From Streptomyces sp. NBC_01216 (GTDB lineage Bacteria > Actinomycetota > Actinomycetes > Streptomycetales > Streptomycetaceae): 64,000 nucleotides of DNA. The position numbers and the translations under genes were made by a program. Below, piece by piece: positions 26,083 through 34,958 of this stretch. Location of the stretch: assembly GCF_035994945.1 (NCBI RefSeq), contig NZ_CP108677.1, positions 124,001 to 188,000 on the forward strand. Direction: 5' to 3'. The notes below the pieces were generated by a model, which saw nothing but the letters and a program-made list of their open reading frames with translations, had not been told where the DNA came from and ran no database searches. The stretch's first letter is position 1, and every line of letters starts with the position of its first letter.

Positions 26083-27480
26083 TCAGCCGGTGGGTGCGGG
26101 GGCGGGCCGTTCGCCGCCGTCGGCGGTGGAGTTCCCCCGCGCCGTCTCCTCGGCGGCGCGGGCGCCGTCCTGCGGACGGGGGTCGTGCGGGGCCTCGTCC
26201 CGCGGACCGGGGTGCTGCGGCGCGTCTTCCTGCGGGTCGGGCAGGTCCCGCAGCCGGCGCAGCGGGGAGAGCAGCAGTGGCAGCGGTACGGCGAGGATGC
26301 CGACGGCACACCAGGCGAGTGCCGTGCGCGACCCGTAGGACTGGGCGAGGATGCCGCCGATGAGCGCGCCGAGCGGCAGGGTGCCCCACATGAGGAAGCG
26401 CAGGGTGGCGTTCATCCGGCCGAGCAGGCGTGGCGGGCAGAGCCCTTGGCGGAAGCTGACCTGGGCGATGTTGTAGACGACGGCGCCGAAGGAGACGACC
26501 GCCGATCCGGCGGCGAACAGCACCGCCCCGGAGAGGCCGTGCCCGGACAGGGGCCACAGCAGGGCGAACGGTCCGGTCACCAGGACGGACAGGAGGATGA
26601 CCCGGGCCTGTCCCAGCCGGGCGGCTAGTCGTCCGGCGCAGAGGGCACCCAGCAGCCCTCCGACGGCGGAGGCGGACAGCACCAGCCCGAGCCCGCCGGG
26701 CTCCAGTCCGACGACGCGGACGAGGTGCACGGTCTGTGTCGCCATGAGGACGGCGGTGCAGAGGTTGGCGAGGCCGGTGGTGAGGGCGATGACCCGAAGC
26801 AGCGGATGGCCGAAGACGAAGCGGACGCCTTCGGCGATCTCCTTGCGCAGGGAGGCTCCGGCGGCGGGCTCGGGTGTCTCCTCGGGCTGCTTGACGCGCA
26901 GGAGGAACAGGGCGGAGAGCAGGTAGCCGATGGCGTCGGCGACGACGGCGAGGTGCGCTCCGACGAGCTGGACCAGTCCGCCGCCGACGCCGGGGCCGGT
27001 CACCTGGGCGGTGGAACGGACCGTCTCCAGCGCGCCGTTGCCGGCCACGAGTTGGTCCCGGGGCAGGATCTGCGGCAGGTAGCTCTGATGGGCGACGTCG
27101 AAAAACACGGTCGCCACGCCGATCACGAGCGCGACGACGTAGAGCTGGGCCATGGTCAGGGCGTGGGCGAGCGCGGCGGCGGGGATGCTCGCCATGGCCA
27201 CGGCGCGGACCAGGTCCGCGCGGATCATGAGAGACCGCTTGCGCATGCGGTCGACGAGTGCCCCGGCGGGCAGCCCGACGAGCAGGAAGGCGGCGGTCTC
27301 CGCAGCGGTCAGGAGGCCCACCTGGAAGGCGGGGGCGTCGAGTTCGAGCACGGCCACGAGGGGCAGCGCCACAAGTGTGACCTGGGCACCGAGCTGCCCG
27401 GTGGCGGCTCCCGCGAGCAGCAACCGGAAATCGCGCACACGAAGGGGGCCACCGGCGGCGGCTCGGGATGTTTCGGACAT
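26083..27480 (-). CDS. MFS exporter of the NRPS operon
   Basis: 465 aa from the ATG (a GTG at 27495 would add five residues). Twelve hydrophobic segments are visible, with the MFS loop signature ALVDRMRKRSLMIRAD after the second helix and a typical enterobactin-exporter-like layout (FFDVAHQSYLPQILPRDQLV). The last 60 residues are a hydrophilic P/D/E/R-rich tail. It is the first gene of the NRPS operon, so export of the peptide product or self-resistance is the obvious role; siderophore-type exporters belong to the same group. Confidence 0.87.
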   Translation of the reverse strand: MSETSRAAAGGPLRVRDFRLLLAGAATGQLGAQVTLVALPLVAVLELDAPAFQVGLLTAAETAAFLLVGLPAGALVDRMRKRSLMIRADLVRAVAMASIPAAALAHALTMAQLYVVALVIGVATVFFDVAHQSYLPQILPRDQLVAGNGALETVRSTAQVTGPGVGGGLVQLVGAHLAVVADAIGYLLSALFLLRVKQPEETPEPAAGASLRKEIAEGVRFVFGHPLLRVIALTTGLANLCTAVLMATQTVHLVRVVGLEPGGLGLVLSASAVGGLLGALCAGRLAARLGQARVILLSVLVTGPFALLWPLSGHGLSGAVLFAAGSAVVSFGAVVYNIAQVSFRQGLCPPRLLGRMNATLRFLMWGTLPLGALIGGILAQSYGSRTALAWCAVGILAVPLPLLLSPLRRLRDLPDPQEDAPQHPGPRDEAPHDPRPQDGARAAEETARGNSTADGGERPAPAPTG

Positions 27481-27850
27481 GTGACCGACATTCACCGACC
27501 CACCGATCAGGAGTCAAAGCAACCCTGCCAGTTTCGGACTTCTTTTGCGTCACCGTGGGGGCAACTCAGGAAATCCTTCGCCCTACCCGGGGTGCGGCAG
27601 CGTGAATTCCTGCAGTTCGGGCTCGAACGCGGGACAGCTGGAGCAAGGGGGAGGCAAGGGGCGCGGGGAACACCCGAACGACCCACCTCACGCAGAGTGA
27701 CTGGTTCGATCATGACCGAAAACGCTCGCCCATGATCACATCCCTCCGGAATCACTCATTCCGCCCGCTATGAACATCACGCACCGTCGATCAAGGCCGT
27801 ATGGCGTCGACGCCGCGTCAGCGGAGGGTTCGCTGCCCGGCGGGGCCCGG
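27481..27850. other. Probable promoter region of the NRPS operon
   Basis: About 370 bp without a credible gene, upstream of the operon's first gene and downstream of a small convergently placed membrane-protein gene. It is slightly less GC-rich than its surroundings around 27700-27790. No operator-like repeat stood out. Confidence 0.35.
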
Positions 27851-28096
27851 TCAGTCCCAGAGGGAGATCGCCAGGGCAAGGACGGCAACCGGGACCAGCA
27901 GCCACGGCTCGGCCAGGATCAGGAGCCCCGTGAAGGCCAGGGCGAGGTACGCCAGTGCCTTGGCCATGCGCCGCCGGCCCTTGTTCCTCTTCGTGCCCTT
28001 GGTCTTCTTCGTGCCCTTGTCGTGAGACGCCTCCGGGCCGGGGGCCACCTCGAGCAGGCCGGTTGCGATTGCGGGGTTCGTGTCGTTGTTCGTCAT
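27851..28096 (-). CDS. Small basic membrane protein
   Basis: 81 aa. A soluble N-terminal half rich in K, T and G (SHDKGTKKTKGTKRNKGRRR) precedes a hydrophobic hairpin (MAKALAYLALAFTGLLILAE, LLVPVAVLALAISLW). It is probably a small integral membrane protein of unknown function. The ATG at 28096 starts the sensible part; an upstream extension (MVITYVGG...) would overlap the palindrome at 28146-28155. Confidence 0.55.
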   Translation of the reverse strand: MTNNDTNPAIATGLLEVAPGPEASHDKGTKKTKGTKRNKGRRRMAKALAYLALAFTGLLILAEPWLLVPVAVLALAISLWD

Positions 28097-28145
28097 GGCA
28101 CTCAGCTTCGTCGCGTGAGCACCGCCCTCGCGTCGGCGATGCCCG

Positions 28146-28172
28146 CCTACGTAGGTGATGACCACCGACGCG
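28146..28172 (+). promoter_or_regulatory. Element shared with the 31294 site, 52 nt before an ATG
   Basis: TAGGTGATGACCACCGACGC starts at 28152, exactly 52 nt before the ATG of the DUF2255-type gene. The same element with two differences sits 52 nt before the MFS gene at 31346. Here it also overlaps a perfect palindrome, CCTACGTAGG (28146-28155). It is likely a binding site or promoter for the LuxR protein encoded between them; this is inference from spacing and repetition. Confidence 0.6.
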
Positions 28173-28203
28173 TACGTAGTGGCGGCGCGGCGAATGTGGG
28201 TCC

Positions 28204-28578
28204 ATGGACAGTGTCATGAATCGCTCGGAGATCGTTTTGTGGGTACGGGATGCGGACGGCCGGTGGTCGGCCAGGACGGTCTGGGTGGTGGTGCTCGGCG
28301 GGGAGGCGTATGTCCGCTCGGCCTTCGGACGGCGCAGCGGCTGGTACCGGCGGGTCCTGCGGAACGCGGCCACGGAAGTGGAGGTGGCCGGGGTCCGGCT
28401 TTCGGTGACCCTCCAGCCGGTGGCGGACCCCGCGCTCGTCCAACGCGTCTCCGGCGCCTACCGAACCAAGTACGGGCTGAGCTGGCCCGGCCCCGTGGAG
28501 TCGATGAACGGGCACGAGGCCGCGGCAACCACCATGCGGCTAGCGGATGTCGGGCAGGTCTCGCAGTTGCCTGCGTGA
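28204..28578 (+). CDS. DUF2255-like small protein
   Basis: 124 aa. EIVLWVRDADGRWSARTVWV, VVLGGEAYVRSAFGRRSGWY and RRVLRNAATEVEVAGVRLSV resemble DUF2255 and flavin-nitroreductase-like beta-barrel proteins (I/V..R...G..SR...W.V...G..YVR....RSWYR). The function is unknown. The element at 28152 suggests control by the neighbouring LuxR regulator. Its last 39 bases overlap the 3' end of that gene on the other strand, and the overlapping C-terminus (AATTMRLADVGQVSQLPA) may be an extension acquired by readthrough. Confidence 0.7.
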   Translation: MDSVMNRSEIVLWVRDADGRWSARTVWVVVLGGEAYVRSAFGRRSGWYRRVLRNAATEVEVAGVRLSVTLQPVADPALVQRVSGAYRTKYGLSWPGPVESMNGHEAAATTMRLADVGQVSQLPA

Positions 28579-31203
28579 GGTGAGCCCGAGCTTGCGGAAG
28601 ATGTTGCGCAGGTGCGCGTCGACCGTCCGCGGGCTGAGGAACAGCTTCGCGGCCACCTCCTTGGAGGTGGCGCCGTCGGCGACCAGACGTGAGATGTGCA
28701 CCTCCTGCATCGTCAGCTGGTCGTATGCCTTCGTCGTACGGCTGCGGGCCTGTTCGCCCGTGGCGCGCAGCTCGCCGGCGGCGCGCTCGGCGAGCGCCTC
28801 CACGCCGAGGTCGGACAGCGGCTCGTGCGCCAGTCGCAGCGCTGAGCGGGCGTCACGCCGTCGGCCCTGGCGGCGCAGCCACTCTCCGAACAGCAGATGT
28901 GCCCGAGCACGGTAGACGACCAGTGTGCTGTCGTCGAGCAGGTCGATCGCCTCCCGGTAGGCGGACTCGTCTCCGGTGACCAGGGCCCGCGCGTATGCCT
29001 CGACGCCGAGGCCCCACGCCTGCCCGCCGGCCTGCGTGCGCTCCTGGAGTGACGCGAGGGCCGTGGCGGCGACCTCGGTCTCGCCGCACCGCGTGGCCGC
29101 CTCGACCAGCTCGGGCAGGGCCAGTCCGGCCGTGCCGACGGCCCCGTACTCGACCGCCAGCTTCGCCGCCTTCAGCGCGGCCGGGTAGTCGGCCAGGCCG
29201 TTGCTGAGGACGGCGGTCGCCCACTGCACGCTGAGACTCATGCGGTGGTCCACCGACACGAACAGTTCGACGGCGTCCGTGCGCCGCCCGCGTATCGCGG
29301 CCAGGTGAAGGCGTGGGTAGACCAGCGGCGCCGCGCCGGTGGCGTCGGCGATCGCCTCCTCCTCGGAGATCAGCTCCATCGCGGCGCCGAAGTCGCCCTT
29401 GTGCGCGGCCGCGGTGGCCTGCATGGCCAGTCCGATGGGCAGCGCGTGGAAGGAGCCCGACTCGCGACCGGCGGTGACGGCACGGGTGGCGATGGCGTGC
29501 AGGGCGTCGAAGTTCCACAGTTCGGTGGCCGCCATGAAGCCCAGTGACGGGCGCCTGACCCAGACCTCGTGGTCGGCGTCGCCGACGACGGGCCTGAGGA
29601 TCTCCCCCGCAGCCCGGTGCCCGTCGCTGACCAGACTGATCAGACCGGTCAGGACCACCGCCGCGCCCGATGCCGGCTCGCCCGACGGCGGGGCGTTCCT
29701 GGCGGCCTCCACCACGTGGTCGAGGCCGCCGATCAGGAGGCCCATCTCGATGGCGTCCAGGTAGCACTCCCCTGACCAGGCGGGGTCGGTGGCGGCCAGC
29801 CGGGCGGCGGCGCGCAGCAGGTGCTCGGTGGGTCCTTCGTCTCCTCGGCGGCGGACGAAGGACAGCCTGCCGCGGAGGAGGTCGGCCCTGGCCGCCTGGC
29901 GGGGATCGTCGGTCCGGAGGGTGGTGAGCAGATCCGCCGACGTGTCGAAGTCGCCCACCGAGAGTTTCGCTTGGGCGGCGGCGAGGACCCGCTCGGCGCG
30001 TTGGACCGGGCTGGTCGTGAGGGCGGCCGAGCGTTCGAGGAAGGCCGCCGCCGCCGCGACGCCGCCGCGTTCCTGGGCACGGGTGGCGGAGGCTTCGAGC
30101 TCTGTGGCGACTTGCTCGTCCGGGCCGGCACTGGCCTGGGCGCGGTGCCAGGCCCGTCGGTCGGGGTCGGCGACCGGGTCGGTCGCGGCGGCCAGCGCCT
30201 CGTGCGCCCTGCGCCGATCCTCCGGGGCCGCGGCGCGGTAGGCGGCCGAGCGGGCGAGGGGGTGGCTGAATCGGATCCGGGTGCCGAGCTCGAGCAGCGG
30301 GACGGACTGCGCGGCGGCGGCCGCGTCGACACCGAGGAGTTCGGCCGCGCGCCACAGCAGGCCGGGGTCGCCGATCGGGTCGGCGGCGGCGATGGTCACC
30401 AGAAGCCGGGCGCCGGGCGGCAGGAGCTCCAGCCGGGTCCGGAAACTCTGCTCGATGACGCCGGGTACCGAGTCGGGCTGGGCGAAGCCGCCCGCCATCC
30501 CTGCGAGTCCGGCGGTCCTGGGGAGCTCCACCAGCGCGAGGGGGTTGCCGCGCGCCTCGGCCAGGATGCGGTCGCGGACGTGCTCGTCCAGCGGGGCGCG
30601 GACCGCTGCGGCCAGCAGCGCGCGGGCCTCCGATTCGCCGAGTCCCAGCAGTGTACGGCTGGGCAACTCGTCCAGTTCGGGCGGGCGGCCCGGCTCGCGC
30701 GCGGCGAACACGAGGGCGATCGACTCGGCCGGGATCCGGCGGGCCAGGAAGGCCAGGGCCTTGGCGGACGCCTGGTCCAGCCACTGTGCGTCGTCGACGA
30801 CGCACAGGAGCGGGCGTTCGCGCACGGTCTCCGTCAAGAGGCCCAGCGACGCGACGCCGACCAAGAACGGATCGGGTGCACCGGTGTCGAGGCCGAAGGC
30901 GATCTCCAGCGCCTTGCGGTGCGGCGCAGGCAACGCCGCCAGCCGCCCGGTGACGGGCGCGAGCAACTGGTGCAGCGCGGCGAACGGCAGCTCCATCTCG
31001 AACTCCGCGCCGGACGCCTGCATGACGAGGAATCCGGTCGCGGCCTCGTCCAGTCGTCTCAGCAGCGCGCTCTTGCCGATGCCCGGCTCGCCGCGCAGGA
31101 CCAAGGCGCCGCCCCGGCCCTCCCGTGCTGCTTGGAGCAGCGCGTCGAGCCGGCGCATCTCGTCCTGCCGGCCGATCAGCACATCCGTGTTCGTCTCGAG
31201 CAT
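28540..31203 (-). CDS. Large LuxR-family ATPase regulator (LAL type)
   Basis: 887 aa. It starts MLETNTDVLIGRQDEMRRLD. Walker A is GEPGIGKSALLRRL (about residues 44-57) and Walker B LLCVVDDAQWLD. A long alpha-solenoid follows, and the C-terminal 62 residues are a LuxR helix-turn-helix (LTMQEVHISRLVADGATSKE, VAAKLFLSPRTVDAHLRNIF, RKLGL). Such regulators usually activate neighbouring transport or catabolic genes. It is divergent from an MFS/carotenoid oxygenase operon, and an identical-spacing element lies before both flanking genes, which makes those its best target candidates. Confidence 0.9.
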   Translation of the reverse strand: MLETNTDVLIGRQDEMRRLDALLQAAREGRGGALVLRGEPGIGKSALLRRLDEAATGFLVMQASGAEFEMELPFAALHQLLAPVTGRLAALPAPHRKALEIAFGLDTGAPDPFLVGVASLGLLTETVRERPLLCVVDDAQWLDQASAKALAFLARRIPAESIALVFAAREPGRPPELDELPSRTLLGLGESEARALLAAAVRAPLDEHVRDRILAEARGNPLALVELPRTAGLAGMAGGFAQPDSVPGVIEQSFRTRLELLPPGARLLVTIAAADPIGDPGLLWRAAELLGVDAAAAAQSVPLLELGTRIRFSHPLARSAAYRAAAPEDRRRAHEALAAATDPVADPDRRAWHRAQASAGPDEQVATELEASATRAQERGGVAAAAAFLERSAALTTSPVQRAERVLAAAQAKLSVGDFDTSADLLTTLRTDDPRQAARADLLRGRLSFVRRRGDEGPTEHLLRAAARLAATDPAWSGECYLDAIEMGLLIGGLDHVVEAARNAPPSGEPASGAAVVLTGLISLVSDGHRAAGEILRPVVGDADHEVWVRRPSLGFMAATELWNFDALHAIATRAVTAGRESGSFHALPIGLAMQATAAAHKGDFGAAMELISEEEAIADATGAAPLVYPRLHLAAIRGRRTDAVELFVSVDHRMSLSVQWATAVLSNGLADYPAALKAAKLAVEYGAVGTAGLALPELVEAATRCGETEVAATALASLQERTQAGGQAWGLGVEAYARALVTGDESAYREAIDLLDDSTLVVYRARAHLLFGEWLRRQGRRRDARSALRLAHEPLSDLGVEALAERAAGELRATGEQARSRTTKAYDQLTMQEVHISRLVADGATSKEVAAKLFLSPRTVDAHLRNIFRKLGLTSRRQLRDLPDIR

Positions 31204-31293
31204 GTCCGAAAATCTATGCGGTCGTACGCGGCAGGGAAATCCGGGAACGCCCCCAGTCGCCCGAGGGCCTCCCCGCGGGCCTTCGTAGTCGTA

Positions 31294-31314
31294 TAGGCGA
31301 TGACTACCGACGCG
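31294..31314 (+). promoter_or_regulatory. Element shared with the 28152 site, 52 nt before the MFS ATG
   Basis: TAGGCGATGACTACCGACGC matches the 28152 element at all but two positions, and the next base (G) also matches. The distance to the start codon, 52 nt, is identical. It lies in the divergent gap between the LuxR regulator (starts 31203) and the MFS gene. No good -35 hexamer precedes it, as expected for an activator-dependent promoter. Confidence 0.65.
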
Positions 31315-31345
31315 AGCGGGAGGCGCCCCCTGCGAGTGTCCATCC

Positions 31346-32629
31346 ATGACCCGCACCGCGATGCAACGGACCACCACCACCGGCTGGATGCCGCTGGCGG
31401 CCCTGGCCACGGCCCAGTTCCTGGTCGTGCTGAGCGCTTCGATCGTGAACGTCGCCCTGCCCCGGATCCGGGCCGGGCTCGAGCTGTCGGAGACGGGCCA
31501 GGCATGGACGGTCAACGCCTACGTACTGGTCTTCGGCGCACTGCTGCTGCCGGGCGGGCGGGCAGGCGACGTATACGGCCTTCGCCGCGTGTTCCTTGTC
31601 GGCACCGGCCTGTTCGCCCTCTCCTCCCTGGGCGCGGCACTGGCGCCGACGGCGGGCACCCTGATCGCCTTCAGGGCCGTGCAGGGAGTCGGGGCCGCAC
31701 TGCTGGCACCCACGGCGCTGGCTCTCGTGCTGACGCTCTCTCCCGACGAGAAGCGGCGTGGCGCCGCGCTCGGAGTGTGGGGCGCGGTCTCCGGCGCCGG
31801 CGGGGCGGCGGGCGTGCTGCTGAGTGGGCTGCTCACCGACCTGTACGGCTGGCGTGCGGTGTTCGTCGTGATGGCGCCCCTGGCCCTGGCCGCGATGGCG
31901 GCCACCTGGCTGCTGGTCGGGGCCGACCAGCCACGCGGCGGAAGCCTGGACGCGCCGGGCGCGGTGACGGTGACGGCAGGTCTGGTCGCGCTCACCTACG
32001 GCCTGTCCGGCCCTTGGCCGCTCGCGGTGATAGGTCTGGCGCTGCTCGGCCTGTTCGCGGTGCTTCAGCGCCGTTCCGCCGACCCGCTGCTGCCTGCGCG
32101 TATGAGCGTGGTGGCGGCGTCCAATGTACTGATGGCGCTGCTGGGCGCGGTCTGGCTCGGCCTGTTCTACTTCCTGCCCCTCTACCAGCAGGGCACGCTG
32201 GGCTACTCGCCCTTGGAGGCAGGACTGACCCAGCTTCCCCTCGCCCTCGTGATCGCCCTCTCGTCGTGGGTCACGGGCAAGGTCTCCGGCCGCCCCGTAC
32301 TCCCCGTGGGTCTGCTGGTCCTCGCGGCCGGGCTGGCATGGCTGTCCCGAGCACCGGCCGACGGAAGCTTCCCCGTGGACCTGCTCGGCCCGACGCTCCT
32401 CATCGGCACCGGCCTGGGGGTGGCCTTCGTCCGGCTCACCGCGATGTCCTCCACGGGCGTCCCGGCCGCCGACAGCGGCCTGGCCGGCGGGCTGGTCAAC
32501 GCCACCCGGCAGATCGGCGGAGCCCTCGGTCTGTCCTTCCTGACCCTGCTCCCCTCCTCCGGCGCGGCCTTCCTGGCCTGCGCCGCCCTGACGCTGCTCA
32601 TCTCGGCTCTCTCGACCCGGAAGGCATGA
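31346..32629 (+). CDS. MFS drug/metabolite exporter, cassette copy 1
   Basis: 427 aa, shorter than the 14-helix EmrB/QacA type but with its motifs: NVALPRIRAGLELSETGQAW, GALLLPGGRAGDVYGLRRVF, FRAVQGVGAALLAPTALAL, GVWGAVSGAGGAAGVLLSGL. The family exports hydrophobic compounds by proton antiport. It overlaps the carotenoid oxygenase gene by four bases (ATGA), so the pair is translationally coupled. Related MFS genes stand next to the other two oxygenases (intact at 54038, broken at 44503). Confidence 0.9.
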   Translation: MTRTAMQRTTTTGWMPLAALATAQFLVVLSASIVNVALPRIRAGLELSETGQAWTVNAYVLVFGALLLPGGRAGDVYGLRRVFLVGTGLFALSSLGAALAPTAGTLIAFRAVQGVGAALLAPTALALVLTLSPDEKRRGAALGVWGAVSGAGGAAGVLLSGLLTDLYGWRAVFVVMAPLALAAMAATWLLVGADQPRGGSLDAPGAVTVTAGLVALTYGLSGPWPLAVIGLALLGLFAVLQRRSADPLLPARMSVVAASNVLMALLGAVWLGLFYFLPLYQQGTLGYSPLEAGLTQLPLALVIALSSWVTGKVSGRPVLPVGLLVLAAGLAWLSRAPADGSFPVDLLGPTLLIGTGLGVAFVRLTAMSSTGVPAADSGLAGGLVNATRQIGGALGLSFLTLLPSSGAAFLACAALTLLISALSTRKA

Positions 32630-33996
32630 CCATGACGCTGGAAAAGCCCTACATCAGCGGCCACTTCACTCCCGTCACCGACGAGATCACCGGCCACGAG
32701 CTGAAGGTACGCGGCACTCTCCCGCCCGAGCTGAACGGCCGCTACTTCCGCAACGGTCACAACCCGAAGCCTGGCATCACCCCCACCCACTGGTTCCGCG
32801 GTGAGGGCATGCTCCACGGCGTCCGCCTCAAGGACGGCCGGGCCGAGTGGTACCGCAACCGCTGGGTGCGCACCCCCTTCCTGGACGGCGTGCCGTTCAC
32901 CGGAACCGAGCTCGACGTCAGCGCCGCCGCCACCAACATCATTTTCCACGGAGGCCGCTACCTGGCCCTGCAGGAGGCCAACCTGCCCTGGGAGGTCAGC
33001 GCCGGCCTCGACACGATCGGTGTCTACGACTTCGGCGGCAAGCTCACCAGCTCGATGACCGCCCACCCCAGAGAGGACCCGCAGACCGGCGAACTGCACT
33101 TCTTCAGCTACAGCCCCTTCCCGCCGTATCTGACCCACTACGTCGCCGACGCCTCCGGCGCCATCGTCAGCTCCCAGGTCGTGGACGGCTCCGGCCCGTC
33201 GCTGATGCACGACTTCGCCATCACCCGTGAGCACGTCGTCTTCATCAACTCGCCGGTGGTCTTCGACCACGCCGAGCACTCCGGCATCCCCTACCGCTGG
33301 CACGACGACGTCCCGCTGCGCATCGGCGTGATGCCGCGCGCCGGAGGCAGGACCACCTGGTTCGAGGCACCCGACCAAGCGGCCCTGCTGCACGTCGCCA
33401 ACGCCTACACCGACGCGCAGGGCCGGGTCGTCCTCGAAGCACCGCGCTTCGACCGTTCCGCCTGGGAGAACTCGTGGAAGTGGTGGGTCGGTGCTCCCGG
33501 CTACGGCACCAGCCCCGACGCCGGCTCGACCTTCCACCGGTGGATCATGGATCCGGCCACGGGCAAGGTCACGACCGCGTCCCTCAACGACCTGGTCACC
33601 GAGTTCCCGTCGATCAACGACGTCCACACAGGCTCGGACTACCGCTACAGCTACGCCATCGCCTTCCCCGGCGCGGGCCTGTCGGGCTACCACACCGTCA
33701 GACTCGACTCCCGGACCGGCGAGCAGAAGCTGCTCGCGCACGGCGAGGGCCGGATGCCCGGCGAGGCCGTCTTCGCGCCCGCCGACGGCGGTACCGCCGA
33801 AGACGACGGCTACCTGCTCACCATCGTCAGCGACCTCAAGACCGACACCTCGGAGCTGCTCGTCCTGGACGCGAGCGATCTGAGCACCGTCGCCGCCGTC
33901 GAGCTCCCCCGCAGGGTACCCGCCGGCATCCACGGCGACTGGATCCCCGACTCCGAGACACCTGCCCGCCCCACCTCGGCCGAGATCACGGCCTGA
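32626..33996 (+). CDS. Carotenoid oxygenase family protein, cassette copy 1
   Basis: 456 aa. It is a seven-bladed propeller, non-haem Fe(II) enzyme family that cleaves carbon-carbon double bonds in carotenoids, apocarotenoids or stilbenes. The four iron-binding His sit in MTAHPRED, SLMHDFAITREH, LLHVANAYTDAQ and GIHGDWIPDSE. Other family blocks are RNGHNPKPG, HWFRGEGMLHGVRL, WYRNRWV and GELHFFSYSPFPPYL. The ATG at 32626 overlaps the MFS stop; an ATG two codons on is equally possible. No carotenoid pathway is in the window, so the substrate is unknown. Confidence 0.9.
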   Translation: MTMTLEKPYISGHFTPVTDEITGHELKVRGTLPPELNGRYFRNGHNPKPGITPTHWFRGEGMLHGVRLKDGRAEWYRNRWVRTPFLDGVPFTGTELDVSAAATNIIFHGGRYLALQEANLPWEVSAGLDTIGVYDFGGKLTSSMTAHPREDPQTGELHFFSYSPFPPYLTHYVADASGAIVSSQVVDGSGPSLMHDFAITREHVVFINSPVVFDHAEHSGIPYRWHDDVPLRIGVMPRAGGRTTWFEAPDQAALLHVANAYTDAQGRVVLEAPRFDRSAWENSWKWWVGAPGYGTSPDAGSTFHRWIMDPATGKVTTASLNDLVTEFPSINDVHTGSDYRYSYAIAFPGAGLSGYHTVRLDSRTGEQKLLAHGEGRMPGEAVFAPADGGTAEDDGYLLTIVSDLKTDTSELLVLDASDLSTVAAVELPRRVPAGIHGDWIPDSETPARPTSAEITA

Positions 33997-34008
33997 CCAC
34001 CCCAGCCG

Positions 34009-34047
34009 CCCGGGCCGCCGCTGACTCCCCCGCAGCAGCGGCCCGGG
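34009..34047 (+). terminator. Terminator after carotenoid oxygenase copy 1
   Basis: CCCGGGCCGC (34009-34018) pairs perfectly with GCGGCCCGGG (34038-34047), with partial inner pairing, 12 bases past the stop. It separates the oxygenase from the SRPBCC remnant. Confidence 0.6.
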
Positions 34048-34245
34048 TTCCTGTCCATCGAATCCACCGTCTACGCGGTCGACACAAGCGACGCCCCGCA
34101 CCGCATCCTGCGGGGCGGCCCCGCGCACGCCGTCATCGGCGCGCACCAGTGGACCTTCGCCGAGGACGGCGACGCTGTCGTCGTCCGTACCCGGGAGTCC
34201 TGGGCGGGCGAGGCCGTCGACACCGACCGGGATCTTCATCCGCTG
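34048..34245 (+). pseudogene. SRPBCC-family fragment, cassette copy 1
   Basis: FLSIESTVYAVDTSDAPHRI, LRGGPAHAVIGAHQWTFAED and VVRTRESWAGEAVDTDRDL align with the central third of the intact SRPBCC protein at 53498 (IVWGGPANGITGVHVWTFEQ, VIVRTEESWSGAPVD). The first roughly 65 and last roughly 25 residues are absent. It lies after the oxygenase, whereas in copies 2 and 3 the SRPBCC gene lies between MFS and oxygenase. Confidence 0.7.
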
Positions 34246-34454
34246 CCGCGCCGGGCAGAGGGAGAGAAGAGGGAAGGAGAGGGGGGCGGACTCCGCCCGG
34301 GGATGCTGACCCGCGGTGAATCACTCGGCCACCTTCGCGAGGTAGCCGTGCGCCATGTTGAGTATCCGCACAAACGTTTCTGAGCACGCGTACTCACGGT
34401 TCGACAGCCACCAGGCGGCGAGAGTGAGAACAGACCAAACAACGGGAGAAGATC

Positions 34455-34799
34455 GTGAGCATGCCCCACAGGACGAGCCGGCCTATCACCGCCTTCCGGC
34501 CGGGAAGGTCCCGCGTCGTTGCTGCTGCTCTTGTGAGCGTGGCAGCGGTCGCGTCACTCACCGGCTGTGCCGGTTTCAGCTACCAGGACGACATCTGCAG
34601 CAGCGGTGAGTACCCCGTCATGAGCGTGGGCGGAACCGGCTCCGCGTGCGTCTCGGACGGGACGGAGCCACCGGCGGGATACGTGCGCTACCCGGAGGGC
34701 AAGGTGCCGCAGCAGGTCGACGACACGTGGGACACGTACTGGAACACCCACACACTCGACAAGGACGGCAACATCATCGACGTACCGGACGCGGGCTGA
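34455..34799 (+). CDS. SCO0607-type small lipoprotein
   Basis: 114 aa. The signal peptide ends in a lipobox LTGC (VVAAALVSVAAVASLTGCAG), followed by about 75 polar residues with three further Cys (DDICSSGEYPVM, GSACVSDG). It matches my memory of a conserved Streptomyces lipoprotein family of unknown function (SCO0607 type). It would be anchored to the outer face of the membrane. GGGAG upstream supports the GTG; an ATG two codons on is possible. Confidence 0.75.
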   Translation: MSMPHRTSRPITAFRPGRSRVVAAALVSVAAVASLTGCAGFSYQDDICSSGEYPVMSVGGTGSACVSDGTEPPAGYVRYPEGKVPQQVDDTWDTYWNTHTLDKDGNIIDVPDAG

Positions 34800-34958
34800 C
34801 CGGACGGGACGAAAGGCGGGAGAGCGCGGTACAGCGCGGCCTCGAGCGCGCTTCGAAAGTGCTGGTCGCAGCCACTCAGCTCAGCTCAGTTGGTGTGTCT
34901 CCCCACTCGCCGTCGAAGTCGAAGGGGAAGGGATCAGGCTCGGGCAGTATGAGCACCC

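Noticed and set aside
24155..27553. Minus-strand frame of about 1130 codons spanning the MFS, stand-alone C and part of the C-A-T genes
   Set aside because: It is the wrong frame of three well-supported genes and is R/P-rich throughout.
28853..30805. Minus-strand frame of about 650 codons inside the LuxR gene
   Set aside because: Shadow frame of the LuxR-ATPase, which has Walker motifs and a helix-turn-helix in the correct frame.
31300..32625. 5' extension of carotenoid oxygenase copy 1 to 898 residues
   Set aside because: The extension is an out-of-frame reading of the MFS gene; the coupled ATG at 32626 restores the N-terminus shared with the other copies.
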